DNA of 64,000 bases from NCBI GenBank assembly GCA_026874595.1, contig CM049306.1, forward strand, positions 76,755,642 through 76,819,641, in the 5' to 3' direction. The notes under the pieces were generated by a model, which saw only the letters and a list, made by a program, of their open reading frames with translations, searched no databases and was not told the origin of the DNA. The number at the start of each line of letters is the position of its first letter. The first letter of the stretch is position 1. Of the stretch, positions 34,118 to 45,290 are shown in pieces. Position numbers and translations under genes: made by a program. This DNA comes from Sipunculus nudus (lineage: Eukaryota; Annelida; Sipuncula; Golfingiida; Sipunculidae).

Positions 34118-36178
34118 AACAAGGGACCCATGGCTCAGCTAAAGGTTGAAGTTTTTGCAAAAGCAAAATATGCAAAACAGGGGCGGATCCAGGATTTAGG
34201 AAAAGGGGGGGTCCAACCCAGGAGGACTAATGAAAATCCTAAAAAAAAGGTCATCACGTCTGGAAAAGGGGGGGGGTCCAGGCCACAAAATTATGTCTAA
34301 AACCCCTTAAAAAAGGTTGCTTTGGGTGAAATAGGGGGGGGTCCGGACCCCTGGACCCCCCCTGGATCCGCTTCTGCAAAATATTCTATTGTAATTTTTT
34401 TATATATATAAGCATATGAGAAGCTAGGAGGAAAGGGGCCCTCCTACTTGGTTGTAGTAAAGTTTTGAATATATGATTGCAAAACTAATCCTCTGACAAG
34501 ACTGTCATGAAGAAAAACAGTAAAAGTTTTGAGATACTGTGATGCATATGAAAAATTTACAGATTGACAGGCAACTGGACAGAATGGGCTGATACCTTTA
34601 TTTCACTATCAAGGGAATAATGCTTTTAAGTTAAAGCCTATTTTTTATCATATCCACTTTTTCCAATAATAGTTTTTAACAGATTCATTTATTTTTATTT
34701 AAAAGTAAAAAAAAATCTGAAAATATAAGTTAAAATATCAGAGTTCTTAGTTGCAATCATTATTAATCTAGAGTGTACAAAGCTCATATTAGTTCATATT
34801 AAGCATAAACTTATTCTTTATCATTTTTAAATCACAAATGTTTACACTGAATTTAAAAGAAAATGATACAACAACATGGCATCTTCAAGATTATTCCTTG
34901 AATCACTATTAAAAAGTTTTGTACATTGGAGTTTTCAGTACATGCTAAATTTTATTCACTGAAAAATAAGATTCAGTAAATTTGGCAAAATAAAAACATC
35001 TTTTCAAACAAAGTGTACACACTGTTGGTTGAATGAGGGACAAACAACATCATTGTGCTAATAACTATCTTAGCTATAATTTATTATTGGAATTAATAGT
35101 AAATTTCAAACCTGGTGAAGTTTTTACTCTTTTGAAATAAGAAACTCCTTATCTAATGAACATCAACACTTGCACAGCAATACACAATATTGTTGACACA
35201 AATAAATGTGCACTTTAATCATTCTAACCCTTGTGGTACAATACAAAATCTTAAATGTAGCATAGCCTAGAATAAGAATGTATCAAATGCAGAAAATGAT
35301 TACATTCATCTAGTTTATGCACCATCTGGGGGGGGGGGGAGTGCAGGGCAGAGGGGAAGCCTGCTAGTGGTGGCCAAGCGAAGCCAAGGCAAGCCGCCTG
35401 GAGTGGGTGTTACATAACACAAGTGAAGGCTGTACTACAAGGTGGGCTTTATGTAAACAACACTTGGCATAGTGTATGAAAACTTAAATAAAAGCTACTC
35501 TTTTCAATCAATTCCTTTGAAATTTCAGAATTTGAAAGATTTAATCCTTATGTATATATGCTGTGAAAATTAAATCTACAGTGCTTACAGGAAATAAACA
35601 TGCCGTTGCCAAATTTGAACAAAATTTAAGGAATTAATTTTTTTTTACGCTAATAACTTAAAAAAATTGCAAAATTCAGATCTAATTTTGGGTAAACAAT
35701 TGAATCTTGATTAAATAAAGTTATATCCCTGAACTAAAGTCTCAAGCTTCAGCAATTTCATGTTAAGTGAGTAAATATTTTTCCTGATTTTTTTTTAAAA
35801 TTGCATTATTTTTGGGTCAATAACTTCAAAACAGTACGCAAAATTGACCTAATTAAAGGTATGTTAATAGAAAATTATGGAAAATTATGCATTCTAAATA
35901 TGATCAAAAACAGATCAGTGGTTTTGATATAAGGCAGCCTTAAAGTGTAAAAATGGCTTTTTTTTATGGAAAATTGAGGTTTTTTCTCAATATCTTGAAG
36001 GAACGAAGTTGTAGTGACCCAATTTTCGGTATGTTAGGAGCTTTAATTGTATGCAAAATTTTGGATTTGTAGGTCAAACGGTTTTAGAACGTGCCCTGTT
36101 AACGAACGGCCAGCAGGACGGACGAAGGACAAAGGACCAAAGCTATAGCTCAGATGACTTATAGTCAGCTGAGCTAAA
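34118..36178 (+). mobile_element. Family A-related element, copy A4
   Basis: It starts AACAAGGGACCCATGGCTCA with GCTCAGCTAAAGG. It ends with ACGG-like repeats (36116-36130) and the hairpin arms AGCTCAGATGACT and AGTCAGCTGAGCT. Its right two thirds align with the A3 interior (for example GTGCTTACAGGAAATAAACA and AGATCTAATTTTGGGTAAA). It carries a palindromic MITE at 34178-34376 and a 12-G run near 35330. Confidence 0.7.
34178..34376. mobile_element. Palindromic MITE with 5-bp TSD, nested in A4
   Basis: 199 bp. The ends CAGGGGCGGATCCAGG and CCTGGATCCGCTTCTG are near-perfect inverted repeats, and the interior is rich in G runs on one side and C runs on the other. CAAAA flanks both sides (34173-34177 and 34377-34381). 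Confidence 0.82.
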
Positions 36179-36179
36179 A

Positions 36180-38849
36180 AAGGTTTGGTTCTCAGGCCCT
36201 TTTTTAGAAAATTAATATGGGCAGGGGCAATTTTTTTTTTTAACCTTTTACCTATGTTTCAATAAAAATATCATATTCTTTTATTATCATGTTTTCCCCT
36301 GATAATAATATTCTGTAACTAGAATACGGGTAGTCGACAAGCGACTACGTGTATCCGCCTAAATCAGAGTGGAACGGGTGAAGTGAGGCATGGATTTAGT
36401 GGCAAGGGAAAATTAAGTGTTGCATATTAGCATGGATGTCTGCAGCCAAATTGTGTATGTAGGTTGCCCCCCATACCACAAAATCCAGAAAGCGGTCCAA
36501 GTTGTATACATATGCAAAATTTAAGGCAGATAAGTCAAACCACTACATGTATATGAGTGATTTTAGCCCGTGGCAGACAAACAGATGGACGCTGAGCAAA
36601 AAAGGTTGCAGGTGACGCCATCAGTTTTGCGTATGATAGAGCTATGTGAGAACTATACACATGCAAAACTTTGGCCCAATCGGTCAAACGGTTCCCCAGA
36701 TATGAGCTTGGATGTCTGCTGCATAAACTAGAATGCAGGTGGCGCCACCTGTCATAAAATCAAGAGAGCTGTCGGGGATGTATAAACCTGCAAAATTTTA
36801 GGCAGATATGTCAAACCACTGCCAAGATATGAGTGATTTTATCCCATGGCAGACAAACAGACAGGAGCTGTGCAAAAATGGCTGCAGGTGACGCCACCAG
36901 GTTTGCGTATGATGAAGAGCTATGTGAGATCTATATACATGCAAAATTTTGGCCCAATCGGTCAAACGGTTCCCAAGATATGAGCTTGGATCAGTGTAAA
37001 CGTGAATGTAGGTGGCGCCACCTGTCATAAAATCAGAAAAGCTATCCAGGATGTTTACGCATGCTGAATTTCAGGTGAATTAGTCTAGTCACTGCAGAGA
37101 TATGAGTGATTTTTACCCAAGGCAGACGAACAGATGGACACTGTGCAAACATGGTTGCAGGTGGCGCCACCATTTTTTGTGTATGTTATAAAGCTCTCCA
37201 AGGGCTTTATTTGTGCAAAAAAATTTTCCTGATCGGTCAAACGGTTCCCGAGATATGAGCTTGGATGTCTGCAGCGTAAACGTGAATGTAGGTGGCGCCA
37301 CCTGTCATAAAATCAGAAAAGCTATCCAGGATGTGTACGCATGCCGAATTTCAGGTGAATTAGTCAAGTCACTGCAGAGATATGAGTGATTTTAACCCAA
37401 GGCACACGAAGTGATGGACACTGTGCAAACATGGTTGCAGGTGGCGCCACCATTTTTTATGTATGTTATAAAGCTCTCCAAGGGCTACATTTGTGCAAAA
37501 AAATTTTCCTGATCGGTCAAACGGTTCCCGAGATATGAGCTTGGATGTCTGCAGCGTTAACGTGAATGTAGGTGGCGCCACCTGTCATAAAATCAGAAAA
37601 GCTATCCAGGATGTTTACCCATGCCGAATTTCAGGTGAATTAGTCTAGTCACTGCAGAGATATGAGTGATTTTAACCCAAGGCAGACGAACAGATGGACG
37701 CTTTGCAAACATGGTTGCAGGTGGCGCCACCATTTTTTGTGTATGTTATAAAGCTCTCCAAGGGCTATATTTGTGCCAAAAAATTTTCCTGATCGGTGAA
37801 ACAGTTCCCGAGATATGAGCTTGGATGTCTGCAGCGTAAACGTGAATGTAGGTGGCGCCACCTGTCATAAAATCAGAAAAGCTATCCAGGATGTGTACGC
37901 ATGCCGAATTTCAGGTGAATTAGTCAAGTCACTGCAGAGATATGAGTGATTTTAACCCAAGGCACACGAAGTGATGGACACTGTGCAAACATGGTTGCAG
38001 GTGGCGCCACCATTTTTTATGTATGTTATAAAGCTCTCCAAGGGCTACATTTGTGCAAAAAAATTTTCCTGATCGGTGAAACAGTTCCCGAGATATGAGC
38101 TTGGATGTCTGCAGCGTAAACGTGAATGTAGGTGGCGCCACCTGTCATAAAATCAGAAAAGCTATCCAGGATGTTTACGCATGCCGAATTTCAGGTGAAT
38201 TAGTCTAGTCACTGCAGAGATATGAGTGATTTTAACCCAAGGCAGACGAACAGATGGACACTGTGCAAACATGGTTGCAGGTGGCGCCACCATTTTTTGT
38301 GTATGTTATAAAGCTCTCCAAGGGCTACATTTGTGTAAAAAAATTTTACTGATCGGTCAAACGGTTCCCGAGATATGTGGGTTTATGTGTGGAAACAGAC
38401 GCACAAACGGATGCAGAGCGCAGAGGAAAGGTCAGAGGTCAAAACAAAATTGGGGCGCAGCAGTTCACATGTGACCCGAACATAATCCCGGGTTTCATAA
38501 AATTCCGCCCAGCGGTTACGGAGGAGTTCTCCGGACACCTACGCGGCGGCGGCGGCGGCGTGCAGCTGAAAACATAGTATCCGCAAAACTCTGTTTTGGC
38601 GGATACAATTATCATGTTTTTCCAATACTGTATAATATTTTTCCTAACCAGGTAAAAGAACTATATAACAAAGGAAATATTATCAAAATTGTATTATTTC
38701 TATCTTTATGAGAGAAAAGTCTGAGTGGCTGGAGCTCAAAATTGGTAAGTTTCTGTTGAAAATCAAAATTAAAATTTTTGATTTTGGGGACCAAAACTGA
38801 GACAGGCGGTGTCTGAGAATCATATCTTTTTGTTGTTTTTTTGGCCTTA
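36180..38849 (+). mobile_element. MITE family G, copy 3, split by family C element C2
   Basis: The left part has GGTTTGGTTCTCAGGCCC; the right part has GGTGTCTGAGAATCATATCT and ends TTTGGCCTTA. These are the two arms of the foldback family seen intact at 41026-41309 and 56359-56664. The interruption is exactly element C2. Confidence 0.72.
36319..38606 (+). mobile_element. Family C repeat-core element, copy C2
   Basis: It starts CTAGAATACGG with the hairpin GTAGTCG-ACAAG-CGACTAC, then GTATCCGCC. The core has a 280-bp period: GGTGGCGCCACC recurs at 37011, 37291, 37571, 37851 and 38131, with a diverged unit before 37011. A GGCGGC run lies at 38544-38562. The 3' hairpin is GTATCCGC-AAAAC / GTTTT-GGCGGATAC. 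Successive units alternate between two variants. Repeated minus-strand frames starting MAPPTFT are translations of the units, not genes. Confidence 0.85.
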
Positions 38850-39003
38850 GGTATAACAGGTATAAGCATCATTATCTGAGAGTATTCCATTATTGGAAGT
38901 ATGTGGGATTTGATTTCAACTTTTATATGTTTTTGTTCAATGTCTGATCATGAAACAAAATTGCCACTACTTACAGAGCTGTTATAACCTGCAGTTGTTA
39001 AAG

Positions 39004-39213
39004 ATCTCCTTTGTTTTAACCGCTGCTTTGCACAGCAAGTTTTTTTGGGCATTTATACACCAGGGCTGGAACTAGGCCAAGAATTGTAATCAGACTGATA
39101 TGAGTGTGGTATCACACTGTGCATCAAACCAATGATGATTACAATTCTTTGCTCTGTAGTGATGAAGCCCAGAGAATCTTGCTAAACAAAGCAGCGGTTA
39201 AAGCAAAGGAGAT
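39004..39213. mobile_element. MITE family H, 210 bp
   Basis: Terminal inverted repeats ATCTCCTTTGTTTTAACCGC and GCGGTTAAAGCAAAGGAGAT, continuing inward through CTGCTTTG and more weakly to GCCCA/TGGGC. No coding capacity. Confidence 0.8.
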
Positions 39214-39394
39214 AAAGGTAGAACCACTGAAGTGTATAACGGCTGCTTGAGGAGTGTAAACAAGAGTATGTGTGGGTTCTCCACCTACATGGGGTGGACT
39301 AATTATCAGTAAAAATATAAAAATCATAAAATGTTTATCAATGAAACAAGAGTATGTATGAACACTCCAGAAACGTGGGATAGACTGTTTAATA

Positions 39395-39942
39395 CTATAG
39401 TCCATTTCATTCCCTCATGTCCACCTGTTTTTTGCTATAAAAATTTTATTAGTTACATTTCAAGGGAAACAATTATAGTGGAGAGCAGAGGATAAAAGGA
39501 CATAATTTTCAACATAGTAAATAAATATCTACCTTACATCTTATTTAAGAATCAGAATTATTTGAAAATATGAGAAATCAGTCTACATTTACAACATATC
39601 AGACCCACTTATGGCAGTCAAAGTCATTGGTCACATGTATGCAATACACCCTTAAATGACAGCTGCTGACTGGATGATCTCATGTAAACATTCTAAAAAA
39701 TATAACCAGCTAAAACAAAGATGGCTTCTTATGGAGGGACACATGAAATCTGCCATATCATGGTGAAGAGACTTAAATGTTGTGAAACATATATGGGGTA
39801 TTTATTGTAAAATTCTAATTAGTTACCATATTAGGTTGTTACTTCCATATGTTGTTTTCTTGGAAATTATTGAAAAATATAAACTTTCAAGAAAATCATC
39901 TACAAAAAACAGGTGGACAGCAGGTGGTGAAACAGATTATAG
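39395..39942 (-). mobile_element. MITE family K, copy 2, inverted
   Basis: Reverse orientation relative to 27363-27906: CTATAGTCCATTTCATTCCC at the left and GGTGGTGAAACAGATTATAG at the right. The interior includes the complement of GCCATCTTTGTTTTAGCTGG. Confidence 0.8.
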
Positions 39943-41025
39943 TAAAACTTTCACACTATGATTTTCAGCACAGATAAAGGTGTTATGAAAAGCTAACTTT
40001 CACCACTCCAGTCATACAAACATGCAATTTTTTATTAAGAGAATATATAACCTATAATCAAAATTCTGTACTGTGACCATTCCCCTGCAGATGTCCACTC
40101 AAATTCAAGTCAACAAATATTCAATATTTATCTCAGATAAATCTACCAGTAGATATTTTGCTAAAACTCTGCTCAGGTAAAGCATTTCATTTTGATTAAT
40201 TGCGACAGTTAATCCTTCACAATGCAGGATATACTTTGGTGATGGTCTCTGTAATGTACAGTATTCTATTTAGGACGTGTGTTTTATGCATGGTAAAGAA
40301 TATTCCATAACACCTTACACAAGAAACAATATTCATTGAAACCATGGACCAATAGGTCAGAGCTCTCACAAACGGGTTTGAGGTCATTCCCAGATTGTGT
40401 GTTCTAAACGTGAGTGTAACGGACAGGGATAAAAGTTCTTTGTTTGGATTATATACAATGTTGTTCCATTATTTGAGCACTAACAAATGCCAGCAAGAAA
40501 TGTTACATTCTCTGGAAAGGATAAAAATCATCTGTCTCAAGAATCCCCTGGGCATGCACCCATACTATAGGTAAATTCAGAAAATGACACTATTACAATT
40601 TATATTATTGCATTATGCTTGTAATTCATAAACTCTTTATTACTGATGCAGTGAAGAGCTGAAACAACACTTAGAGTAGGACGATTGTTTTATTGATACC
40701 TATGAGGCTGGTACAGACAAATACTCCCTAGCACCATTTGACAGGTAAGGAAATCAGTCTTCAAGTGTTTTCAAGAAAGTCAGGCAGCTGCAGTCTTCAG
40801 CCAATTAGAACTGTCAATTATATACTTGAAATATCGTCAACCCCCAGCTGGATGTTTTCTTGTCAGAACGGTGTCTGCACTTTCTGGGTACGAGGTATTT
40901 ATTTTTTTATAAATGATGACCATGCACTCCCATCAGATATCTGAACAAGTCTTTAGGACAAACTGATTCATCCACTTATAAAGAAGAAATATGTCACCTG
41001 TATGTGTATATTATGCCTATACTTA
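39943..41025. other. Intergenic or intronic sequence, nothing recognised
   Basis: AT-rich. Short open frames (for example 40738-40944 plus) lack homology or splice support. Confidence 0.4.
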
Positions 41026-41309
41026 GGCCCAAAAAAAGTATGGTTTTCAGGGAATTTTAACCCCCTGCATCAAAAATTTTGATTTTGATATTCATCTTTC
41101 CAAAAGAAAAAATTATACAATTTAGATAAGATTTCCTTTGTTATGTAGTGCTTTTACCTGTTTAGCAAAAATATTCTGTTATTGTAATGCTTTTCACTGA
41201 TCAAGTGATCGACATATTTATCGAAACATACAAAAAAAGTAAAACAAACAACTGCCCGCCTGCGCTGATTTAAAAAAAAAGTGCCTGAGAACCATTCATT
41301 TTTTGGGCC
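41026..41309 (+). mobile_element. MITE family G, copy 1
   Basis: 284 bp foldback element: GGCCCAAAAAAAGTATGG at the left, AGAACCATTCATTTTTTGGGCC at the right in two segments (AGAACCATTC, TTTTTTGGGCC). TA flanks both ends (TTAGGCCC and GGGCCTAA), consistent with a TA target duplication. Confidence 0.78.
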
Positions 41310-41373
41310 TAAATTGTACTTCTGTAGTTGTCCATTGCTTTAATTTACATCTGTGAAAATGTAGCATTTGTAA

Positions 41374-41387
41374 TTATATATATATAT

Positions 41388-41461
<74 letters not shown>
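41374..41461 (+). repeat. (TA)n microsatellite
   Basis: About 88 bp of nearly pure TA with one interruption. Confidence 0.97.
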
Positions 41462-41464
<3 letters not shown>

Positions 41465-42044
41465 GTGATTAAGAAAAAATCATCCCAGATTACACAAACC
41501 ACCAATTACTTGCACAGAGTATTAATAACCCTTAAAGTTAAAGTTTGGGACTTTTTTTCTGAATCACCTGATATATTTACATTGACAGGTGTAAATTAAA
41601 GCTGTATAATTAAAGAAGCATTCTCTAGCTGCATTAAAATCAGCAGTACTAATAACATGCATGTTTTTTTAATCTTAATTAGTTCATATCCTCTAGTAAA
41701 CCTTTTGTCTGAAATATATATTAGTCATGACAGTTAACTCTGAAGGCTATTTTCTAAAACTGGTATGGCAACAGAATAAGTGGCTTTGGTATAATATTAT
41801 ATTATATATATTATAATTTTCAATGGCTATTTTGTATTTTTCAAGTGCATTTGTATGTGCCATGAAGATTAATATAATTAGGCCTAGACCCAGTTGTTGC
41901 TCTGTGTTTACAAATTATACCCAACTATATTTATCTTCTTTATGTACCAGACCTTTAAATTGAACAGGATGGGGCTTACTTTATCTTTAACATGCAATTT
42001 GGAAAAATGCAGCAAGCAGGATTATAAAAGCTTAAAAGGTGAAT

Positions 42045-42866
42045 TTAAAAGGAAGTGGCTAAACAACCGGCAGGGTGCCGGCAGTTTAGTCCACAGGCTA
42101 AACAGCCGGCAAATTAATGTATACTCTATTAAGAGTATATCAGTGTTATACTAATACTCTGTACTTTCCATTATCATTATTATTTGGACAATGAGCTGAC
42201 AATATAGTTATGACTTACCAAATTATCTATTTTGCTGGTCTATATGTAATAAGTATGTTAAGTAATAATGAGTAGGTATTAAAAGTACACATTTGTGATA
42301 TTGACAGGGTACTTTTATATAAATTATCTGATAATAACTGTAATATTTACAGGATAGTTTATAGATTTTGTCAAAAAAATATACCAGAAATGTGAATGTG
42401 TGTCCAGAGACTGTTTATAGTTTATACACTAGTGTGCTTATGAGCAAACAAATAATTAGTGCGTGAAAACAAACTTAGGTTATGTCAAATTAATGGCCAA
42501 AGGATCAGCTAATTACTTGATCAAAGGTATAATCACACAATCTTACACCACACCCAATTAAAGTTGCTGAGCCTAGCTATTGTGTTGTGAGATGATGCAA
42601 GAAATATCCACACCAAATAGCATTTCTTAAGAAAAGGCTATCAAAATATCTAATTTGGTAAGTCAGCACTATATTGTCACCTCATTGTCAAAATGATAAT
42701 GAAAAGTACAGAGAATCACACTGAAATAGCGCATACAATGTTACATGTATCACATGTATTGGCTATAGACTCAAGGGCAAGGTCAGTATTCCCTGCCGGC
42801 TGTTTAGCCTGTGGACTAAACTGCCGGCACCCTGCCGGCTGTTTAGCCACTTCCAATTTAAAAAGG
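42045..42866. mobile_element. DNA element with long terminal inverted repeats
   Basis: About 68-bp arms: GGAAGTGGCTAAACAACCGG through AGTTTAGTCCACAGGCTAAA at 42050-42110, mirrored by TTTAGCCTGTGGACTAAACT through GTTTAGCCACTTCC at 42803-42856. The arms include an internal direct repeat of the GCTAAACA.CCGGCA motif. The roughly 690 bp between them are AT-rich with no transposase frame. Confidence 0.82.
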
Positions 42867-43549
42867 CTCAAAAGAATATGAGAAAGTGACGGATACGAAC
42901 GGATGAATTGTCCAGAACAGGTGGCATGCAAATCTGGAAAATGTATTGGTGTACAGGTAGCATCTGAGCTGCGGAGCTTTGCAAATAATAAAATAACTCC
43001 AGAGTGTATGATAAACTTAAAATACCTGGTCAACTAATTACTGCCGTGATCCTGTGTGAACCTTTAACTTGTCATGTCTGAGACGATCCACCAAAACAAA
43101 CCCAGACATGTTGCATCATTCATGGTTTCGGCCTCAAACGGAACTTTTACAGTTCACTTTGAGTTAAAATTTTGCCGAGGGTTGTGATATATAGCACACC
43201 TGGCAAGGTGTCACGGAAAAGGTGAGACACAGATAGTAGCGCCATCTAGCGGGCTTACTGTAAACAAGCATAAGTGCATAAGTTTTATTATCATTTAATT
43301 TTTTAACAAAACGAAAGATCTATACACATTCATGATTATCAGGTAAATAAACCTAAGAACTTTCATTTCTATTTTCCTACAACTATTGGCTCAATCCGAG
43401 GCGTCCAGATGGTAGCGGGGTCAATACTACGATATATGGAACTAGCAAAAATAAATAAATAAATAAATAAAATTGAGTTAAAAAAAAAAAAATTAAGTTG
43501 CAAAATATTGTCGGTTGGTTCATAGGATTTTAATATATCGAATTAAGAC

Positions 43550-43712
43550 AAGAAAAAAAGTATGGGTTTCAGGTACCGCCCGCATCAATTTTAATACTCA
43601 GCATTACAAATATTTATTTTGATTATGAAGTGCTTTAACCTGTTTAGCCAAATGCCCGCCCGCATTGATTTATGAAAAAAGTACCTGTGAACTAATCTTT
43701 ATTTTTTTCCAG
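43550..43712 (+). mobile_element. MITE family G, short copy 2
   Basis: AAAAAGTATGGGTTTCAGGTAC at the left in two parts (AAAAAGTATGG, TTTCAGGTACC), and GAAAAAAGTACCTGTGAAC at the right. It is internally deleted relative to copies at 41026 and 56359. Confidence 0.6.
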
Positions 43713-44520
43713 TCCATCGTTGTTTCCGTGTGTTATCACTCTGTATAAATTTGTAAATTGTTTCTATGCTTAAAACTGACATTTTAACGTACCAGTGAAC
43801 ATCGCATGAAAAATAGTGTTTCTCTTACAATATTATGGTATCTGCCAGTATTTTGTTTTAAAAACTTTTCCTTACTCCTGTATACGAATAAAAGTAAGCT
43901 TGCAACAGGTAAGATCAGTGGTGCAAAACAAACATAGGCCTAACTTGTAAACACACGACCTCGTGGCCGTACCGCGGAACTTCACCAATTAAGATTTTTA
44001 AACTGTCACAATGTTCATGAAGGACTTGCCATGTTCATGAAGGACACACGACTTTCATTCTCAATTGTTGATCATGTTACTTATATTTAACGTACAAGGA
44101 AAGGGTGACTAATGAGCTATGCTCATGCTCAATCCCAAATAGCTAGTACAAAGATGAAAATCATTTCAGTCAAATGTCAATAAAAATATTCACAACAATA
44201 CTTTTACAAGTCTCACTTGTAAATCAAGTGAAACTGAGAAATTAGTCTTGCTCCACCAGGAGCTATGGAAAGCATTTGTCAGTGTAACGACAACTCCAGG
44301 ATCAAATGAAGATCTGATAAAGAAAATAATGATCGCTCATTCTGACGTTCGCAATAGTTCTGCAATCTGGATTGGCGTGGTGCCTATTTATAATCTGAAA
44401 GTAGTGACGAGGCAACATAGACTTATAAGATTATAAATAGGTACCGAACAATCCAGTTCTGGACTAACGGCTTAGCGGCCTGGCTCGCAGACTTCTTCAG
44501 AGAAAGCTGTACGAACAAAG

Positions 44521-44706
44521 ATGGCAGTACGACAAATTCAAGAAATGTTAAGCGAGGACATCAAAAATCAACTTGACTTGTACCAACCAGAGACTAGTGT
44601 GAATAGAAGCAAGGTGTTGGCGAAAGTGGACAAGGAAAGGGAGAAATGTGAGCAGTGGATCGAATCTGTATTCGAGCATGGTGGTATTTGGGAAACAAAG
44701 ATATGA
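44521..44706 (+). CDS. Unrecognised small ORF, possibly the first half of a frameshifted gene
   Basis: ATG in good context (AAAGATGG) opens 61 codons of charged, helix-prone protein (IQEMLSEDIKNQLDLY, KVDKEREKCEQWIESV) that ends at TGA 44704-44706. Codon content looks coding compared with the AT-rich surroundings, and the upstream 60 bases are GC-richer. The overlapping plus-2 frame stays open from 44648 to 44974, so a frameshift, an unrecognised intron or a pseudogene is possible. I do not recognise the family. Confidence 0.4.
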   Translation: MAVRQIQEMLSEDIKNQLDLYQPETSVNRSKVLAKVDKEREKCEQWIESVFEHGGIWETKI

Positions 44707-44974
44707 TGGACTGGACCAAAAAAATTATCAAAGAGCAAGGCGTTTCCCGCAGTTAGATCTTCATGTGAGAAGCAAAATAGTAAGAGTGGAAACAAAAAAA
44801 AGTCATGTAATCTTAAAGTATACCCAGCAGCTGGCTGATCTCCAAAATCATCGTAGGGACATGGATCTCTACAAGGCACTTTTTTGCTTTTACTGTTTTG
44901 CATTAACCTTAAGTGTAATGTTTTGTGCCTTTATGAAATATAATAAAGGCACCATTTTTAAAGCGTTGCCCTAA
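44648..44974 (+). CDS. Overlapping frame with a C-terminal membrane segment
   Basis: Open through 44974 in a different frame from the ORF at 44521. Its second half has a basic stretch (QRARRFPQL, VRSKIVRVETKK), a short helix and one hydrophobic segment LYKALFCFYCFALTLSVMFC near the C-terminus, as in tail-anchored proteins. It has no ATG of its own until within the overlap, so it is more likely the downstream half of a shifted or spliced gene than an independent gene. An AATAAA at 44942 lies inside the frame, which weakens the coding case. Confidence 0.3.
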   Translation: MSSGSNLYSSMVVFGKQRYDGLDQKNYQRARRFPQLDLHVRSKIVRVETKKSHVILKYTQQLADLQNHRRDMDLYKALFCFYCFALTLSVMFCAFMKYNKGTIFKALP

Positions 44975-44989
44975 AATGTTCACCGTGTC

Positions 44990-45290
44990 AGTCAGTCCGT
45001 CCGTCCGCAAGTGACGCTTTTTTTTCGCGCGCGAAAACATGTTTGATCTTTCTCATATTCACAGGGATGATTGATACCAATAAGGGCTCTATACCTTTTG
45101 AATTACAGACCTGTCGGAATTCCAACATGGCCGCAAGTGCACAATCGGTGATTTTCTTTCGCGGGCGATATCTCAACAAGAACATACTTGATCTTTCTCA
45201 TATACTCAGAGATGATTGATGCCTATGAGGACTTGAATTACAGCCTTGCTAAAATCAAATATTACCGCCAGAGCACAATAGGTGATTTTG
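44990..45290 (-). repeat. Two-unit tandem repeat with CCGTCCGTCCG
   Basis: CGTCCGTCCG at 44998-45007 is followed by two units about 147 bp apart sharing TTGATCTTTCTCATAT and GGGATGATTGAT/AGATGATTGAT. On the minus strand this looks like the tail of another repeat-core element (core, then ACGG-like repeats). Confidence 0.5.

Noticed and set aside
37113-38141. Four similar minus-strand 62-70 codon frames starting MAPPTFT
   Set aside because: They are translations of successive 280-bp tandem units, not a gene family.
42716-43033. 105-codon minus-strand frame
   Set aside because: Overlaps the inverted-repeat arm of the long-TIR element and has no coding signature.
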